Shown: piece after piece, positions 62,801 to 64,000 of the stretch
Numbering within the stretch: position 1 is the first letter of the stretch
Layout: each line of letters begins with the position of its first letter
Assembly (NCBI RefSeq): GCF_024400215.1
Contig: NZ_CP053748.1
Location: forward strand, 2,046,001 to 2,110,000
Direction: 5' to 3'
From: Massilia sp. erpn
Lineage (GTDB): Bacteria > Pseudomonadota > Gammaproteobacteria > Burkholderiales > Burkholderiaceae_D
Length of the DNA: 64,000 nucleotides
Translations under genes and position numbers: made by a program
Notes under the pieces: model-generated
What the model saw: the letters and a program-made list of their open reading frames with translations, nothing else
Database searches by the model: none
Told to the model about the DNA's origin: nothing

Positions 62801-62988
62801 TCTTGCCGCTGGTGTTTTCCAGCGGGCCGGGCGCCGAGATGCGTCAGTCCATGGGCACGGCGGTCTTCGCCGGGATGATTGGCGTGACCGTCTTCGGACT
62901 GGCATTCACGCCGCTCTTCTTTACCCTGCTGGCGCGCCGCCGGCGCGAGCGGAACGCGGTGCCGCAGATGATGGGAGAACAAGCATGA
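59839..62988 (+). CDS. RND efflux inner-membrane transporter (MexF/AcrB-like)
   Basis: A 1049-residue proton-driven multidrug transporter with the usual twelve helices and two large periplasmic loops. The first helix starts FIQRPVFAAVLSILLTLIG; the proton relay is seen in VVDDAIVVVENVER (two Asp in helix 4) and LIGLAAKNAILIVEFA (Lys in helix 10). Length and order match the hydrophobe/amphiphile efflux-1 family (MexF, AcrB). The ATG is chosen at the FSHFFIQRP start with a GGGAGC site; it starts 4 bases after the adaptor stop. Confidence 0.95.
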   Translation: MRFSHFFIQRPVFAAVLSILLTLIGAVAAFKLPISEFPEIVPPTVTIKATYPGASAQEIADTVAAPIEQELNGVDGMLYLSSQSVGDGKLAISAVFRPGTNVDEAQSLVQNRVAIAEPHLPEEVRRLGVAVKKSSPDLMMVVYFVSPKGTHDQQFISNYVSANVKDTLARLDGIGDLYTRGARDFSMRVWLDPAKVAAVGMTAPEVVAAIRRANVQVAAGVLNQPPGTGEGAYQMQVQTQGRLRSVEEFQSIVIAPSANGGGVVRLRDVARVEAGALDYTENGFVDDQTAVAIGVSQKPGSNALATADRVIAQLEQLKQKFPEDFSYHAYYNPTKFIRASIEKVRDTIFEAVLLVCLAVLLFLGSWRAALIPILAIPVSLVGTFALMAGMGYTLNTLSLFGLVLAIGIVVDDAIVVVENVERHIEHGLSPFEAARRSMNEVGFALIAIALVLVAVFVPTAFINGISGMFYRQFAVTIAASTVISALVSLTLSPALAAVLLKPRDAAYAASLAGRWMAGFDRVFGRLSAGYESLTGFTLSRRWLMLPLYLLLVALTVWRFGATPTGFVPQLDRGYAIVSIQLPPGSTLTRTTEVVHDAAQRLLKQPGIAHTSAFAGTDGATFTSAPNAAVIFAVFKEFDERGREHLDGPAMLAAMRKTLAPISSARVQVIPPPAVPGIGTGGGFKLLIRDVNGQGPQALQAVAREMVGAASKLPSVANAFTPYNALTPQLKVDVDRTRAEMLGLTMDRINETMQSYLGSVFVNDMNLMGRVWRVTAQADAPYRRTPQDLAALKTRASNGAMVPLGSVASFSESTAPFRVPRYNLHPVAEIQGATKPGFSSGQTIAAMEELMQARLPAGFDYEWTELALQEKEAGGSTLVALALAVVFVYLLLAALFESWLLPLSVVLIVPMCVLAALLGVSWRGLDNNVLTQIGIVVLIGLAAKNAILIVEFARQAHADGASAAQAAVMAARTRLRPILMTSLAFLMGVLPLVFSSGPGAEMRQSMGTAVFAGMIGVTVFGLAFTPLFFTLLARRRRERNAVPQMMGEQA

Positions 62989-64000
62989 AGAAATGGTTAT
63001 TGCGCGCGAGCGCGGCCGCTTGCGCGGCGGCGGGACTGGCCGCTTGCGCGGCGGCGGGACTGGCCGCTTGCGCCGTGGGGCCGGACTACCGCAAGCCGGA
63101 GGCTGCGGCATTGCCCGAGCGCCTGCCCTCGGCCGTGGCAGCAGCCGACCAGGGCTTGCGCGAAGGCTTGCCGCAAGCTTTGTGGTGGCGCGAGTTCGGC
63201 GATGTCCGGCTGGAGACGCTGGTGCAGCAGGCCTGGCAAGGCAATTACGACTTGCGCATTGCGCTGGCGCGGGTGCAGGTCGCATCCGAGCAGGCCAACG
63301 TGGCGCGGGCCGCGCGCTGGCCCGGCGCTAATCTGGAAGGCGCGGCCAGCCATGCGCGCCTGAATGCAGGCGAAAGCCCGGACGGCGTGGCGCGCATCGC
63401 CAATCCCGTGCAGTCTGCGCTGGTCTTCGGCTGGGAACTGGACCTGTTTGGCCGCGTGCGGCGCGGCGTGGAAGCGGCGCAGGCTTCGCAGGAAGAGCGC
63501 GAAGCCTGGCGCGAGGATATGCGGCGCCTGATCCTGGCCCAGGTGGTGGAAAGCTATCTGGAGCTGCGCGGCGCGCAGATGCTGGAATTGTGCCTCCAGG
63601 CCCAGATCGACAATGAGCAGCAGACCTTTGGCCTGATACGCGAACGCGTCGCCGCCGGCCGCGCCGCGCGCGCCGAGCAGTTGCGCTATGAAGCGCAACT
63701 GAGTCTGCTGGCGGCGCGTTTGCCGCTCTACCGCGCCCAGACCCGCGCCGCGCGCAACCGTCTTGCCACCTTGAGCGGTTTGCGCCTTGACGCGGCGCCG
63801 CTGGCAGCCCTCGACCAGCCGCAGGCCTGGCGCCTGCCGGACAGCCTGCTGCTCGATGCGCCGGCCGCGCTGCTGGGACGCCGTCCCGACGTGCGCGCCG
63901 CCGAAAGGGCATTGGCGGCGGCCACGGCGCGCGTTGGCGTGGCCAAGGCCAACCGCTTCCCGCGCGTCAGCCTTGCGGCCCTGCTGGGCGGCAGTGGCGT
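62985..64000 (+). CDS. RND outer-membrane channel lipoprotein (OprM/NodT-type), 3' end cut by window
   Basis: The 338 visible residues of a TolC-like factor, overlapping the pump gene by ATGA. After the lipoprotein signal come CAVGPDYRKPEA, LWWREFGD, a long coiled-coil barrel pair and the ELDLFGRVRRGVEAA repeat signature; LGRRPDVRAAE starts the second half. The signal peptide carries a tandem duplication of 24 bases, giving two copies of AAGLAAC/CAAAGLAAC, so there are repeated lipobox-like cysteines (about residues 13, 21 and 29); the last fits best before the mature part. Confidence 0.93.
   Translation, partial: MKKWLLRASAAACAAAGLAACAAAGLAACAVGPDYRKPEAAALPERLPSAVAAADQGLREGLPQALWWREFGDVRLETLVQQAWQGNYDLRIALARVQVASEQANVARAARWPGANLEGAASHARLNAGESPDGVARIANPVQSALVFGWELDLFGRVRRGVEAAQASQEEREAWREDMRRLILAQVVESYLELRGAQMLELCLQAQIDNEQQTFGLIRERVAAGRAARAEQLRYEAQLSLLAARLPLYRAQTRAARNRLATLSGLRLDAAPLAALDQPQAWRLPDSLLLDAPAALLGRRPDVRAAERALAAATARVGVAKANRFPRVSLAALLGGSG

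Overview
The window looks like chromosomal DNA of a GC-rich betaproteobacterium of the Oxalobacteraceae (Massilia, Duganella or Janthinobacterium type). This rests on strong G/C third-position bias, a betaproteobacterial porin, RdgC, GTP-type PEP carboxykinase, uvrA divergent from ssb with a shared LexA box, several secreted proteases, and an intergenic palindrome pair present at three loci. The assignment is inferred from gene content, not from a marker gene. I saw no rRNA, tRNA or CRISPR array.

Layout. 0-7 kb: a cut oligopeptidase B, then a translationally coupled MFS transporter / glycerate 2-kinase / unknown operon, a SnoaL-like protein, an XRE regulator and a periplasmic binding protein. 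7-17 kb: a chemoreceptor with a CheR-tether-like tail, a porin, LexA-controlled dinB, rdgC, a methyltransferase, a short asparaginase-like protein and a 2-hydroxyacid dehydrogenase. 17-29.5 kb: pckG, an AraC regulator, an RNA-repair operon (rtcB, 48-aa basic protein, MoxR ATPase, VWA/HExxH protein) behind a highly structured leader, a TetR regulator with two matching operators that flank it and precede a 36-aa microprotein and a DsbA-fold isomerase, a LysR regulator and a GNAT enzyme. 29.5-35.4 kb: a secreted subtilase, uvrA and ssb.

35.5-48.3 kb is an AT-richer accessory island. It is bracketed on the left by the C-terminal part and on the right by the N-terminal part of an IS256-type transposase, and it holds an IS3 element, an McrBC-like pair whose ATPase carries an IF-2 N-terminal domain, HNH and GIY-YIG nucleases, an unrecognised two-gene unit with a membrane partner, another HNH protein and a CcdAB toxin-antitoxin pair.

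48.4-64 kb returns to host composition: divergent secreted metalloproteases (M4 and metzincin), a bacterial RING-finger/TerD-like protein, a four-gene cluster built around a leaderless subtilase with stand-alone copies of its propeptide-like and C-terminal modules, and an RND efflux operon whose outer-membrane gene runs off the end.

The two points I would follow first are the rtcB leader (10-bp closed multi-hairpin RNA, an intrinsic terminator, and a duplicated 8-nt strand that can form either the terminator or a competing hairpin) and the IF-2 domain on the McrB-like ATPase.
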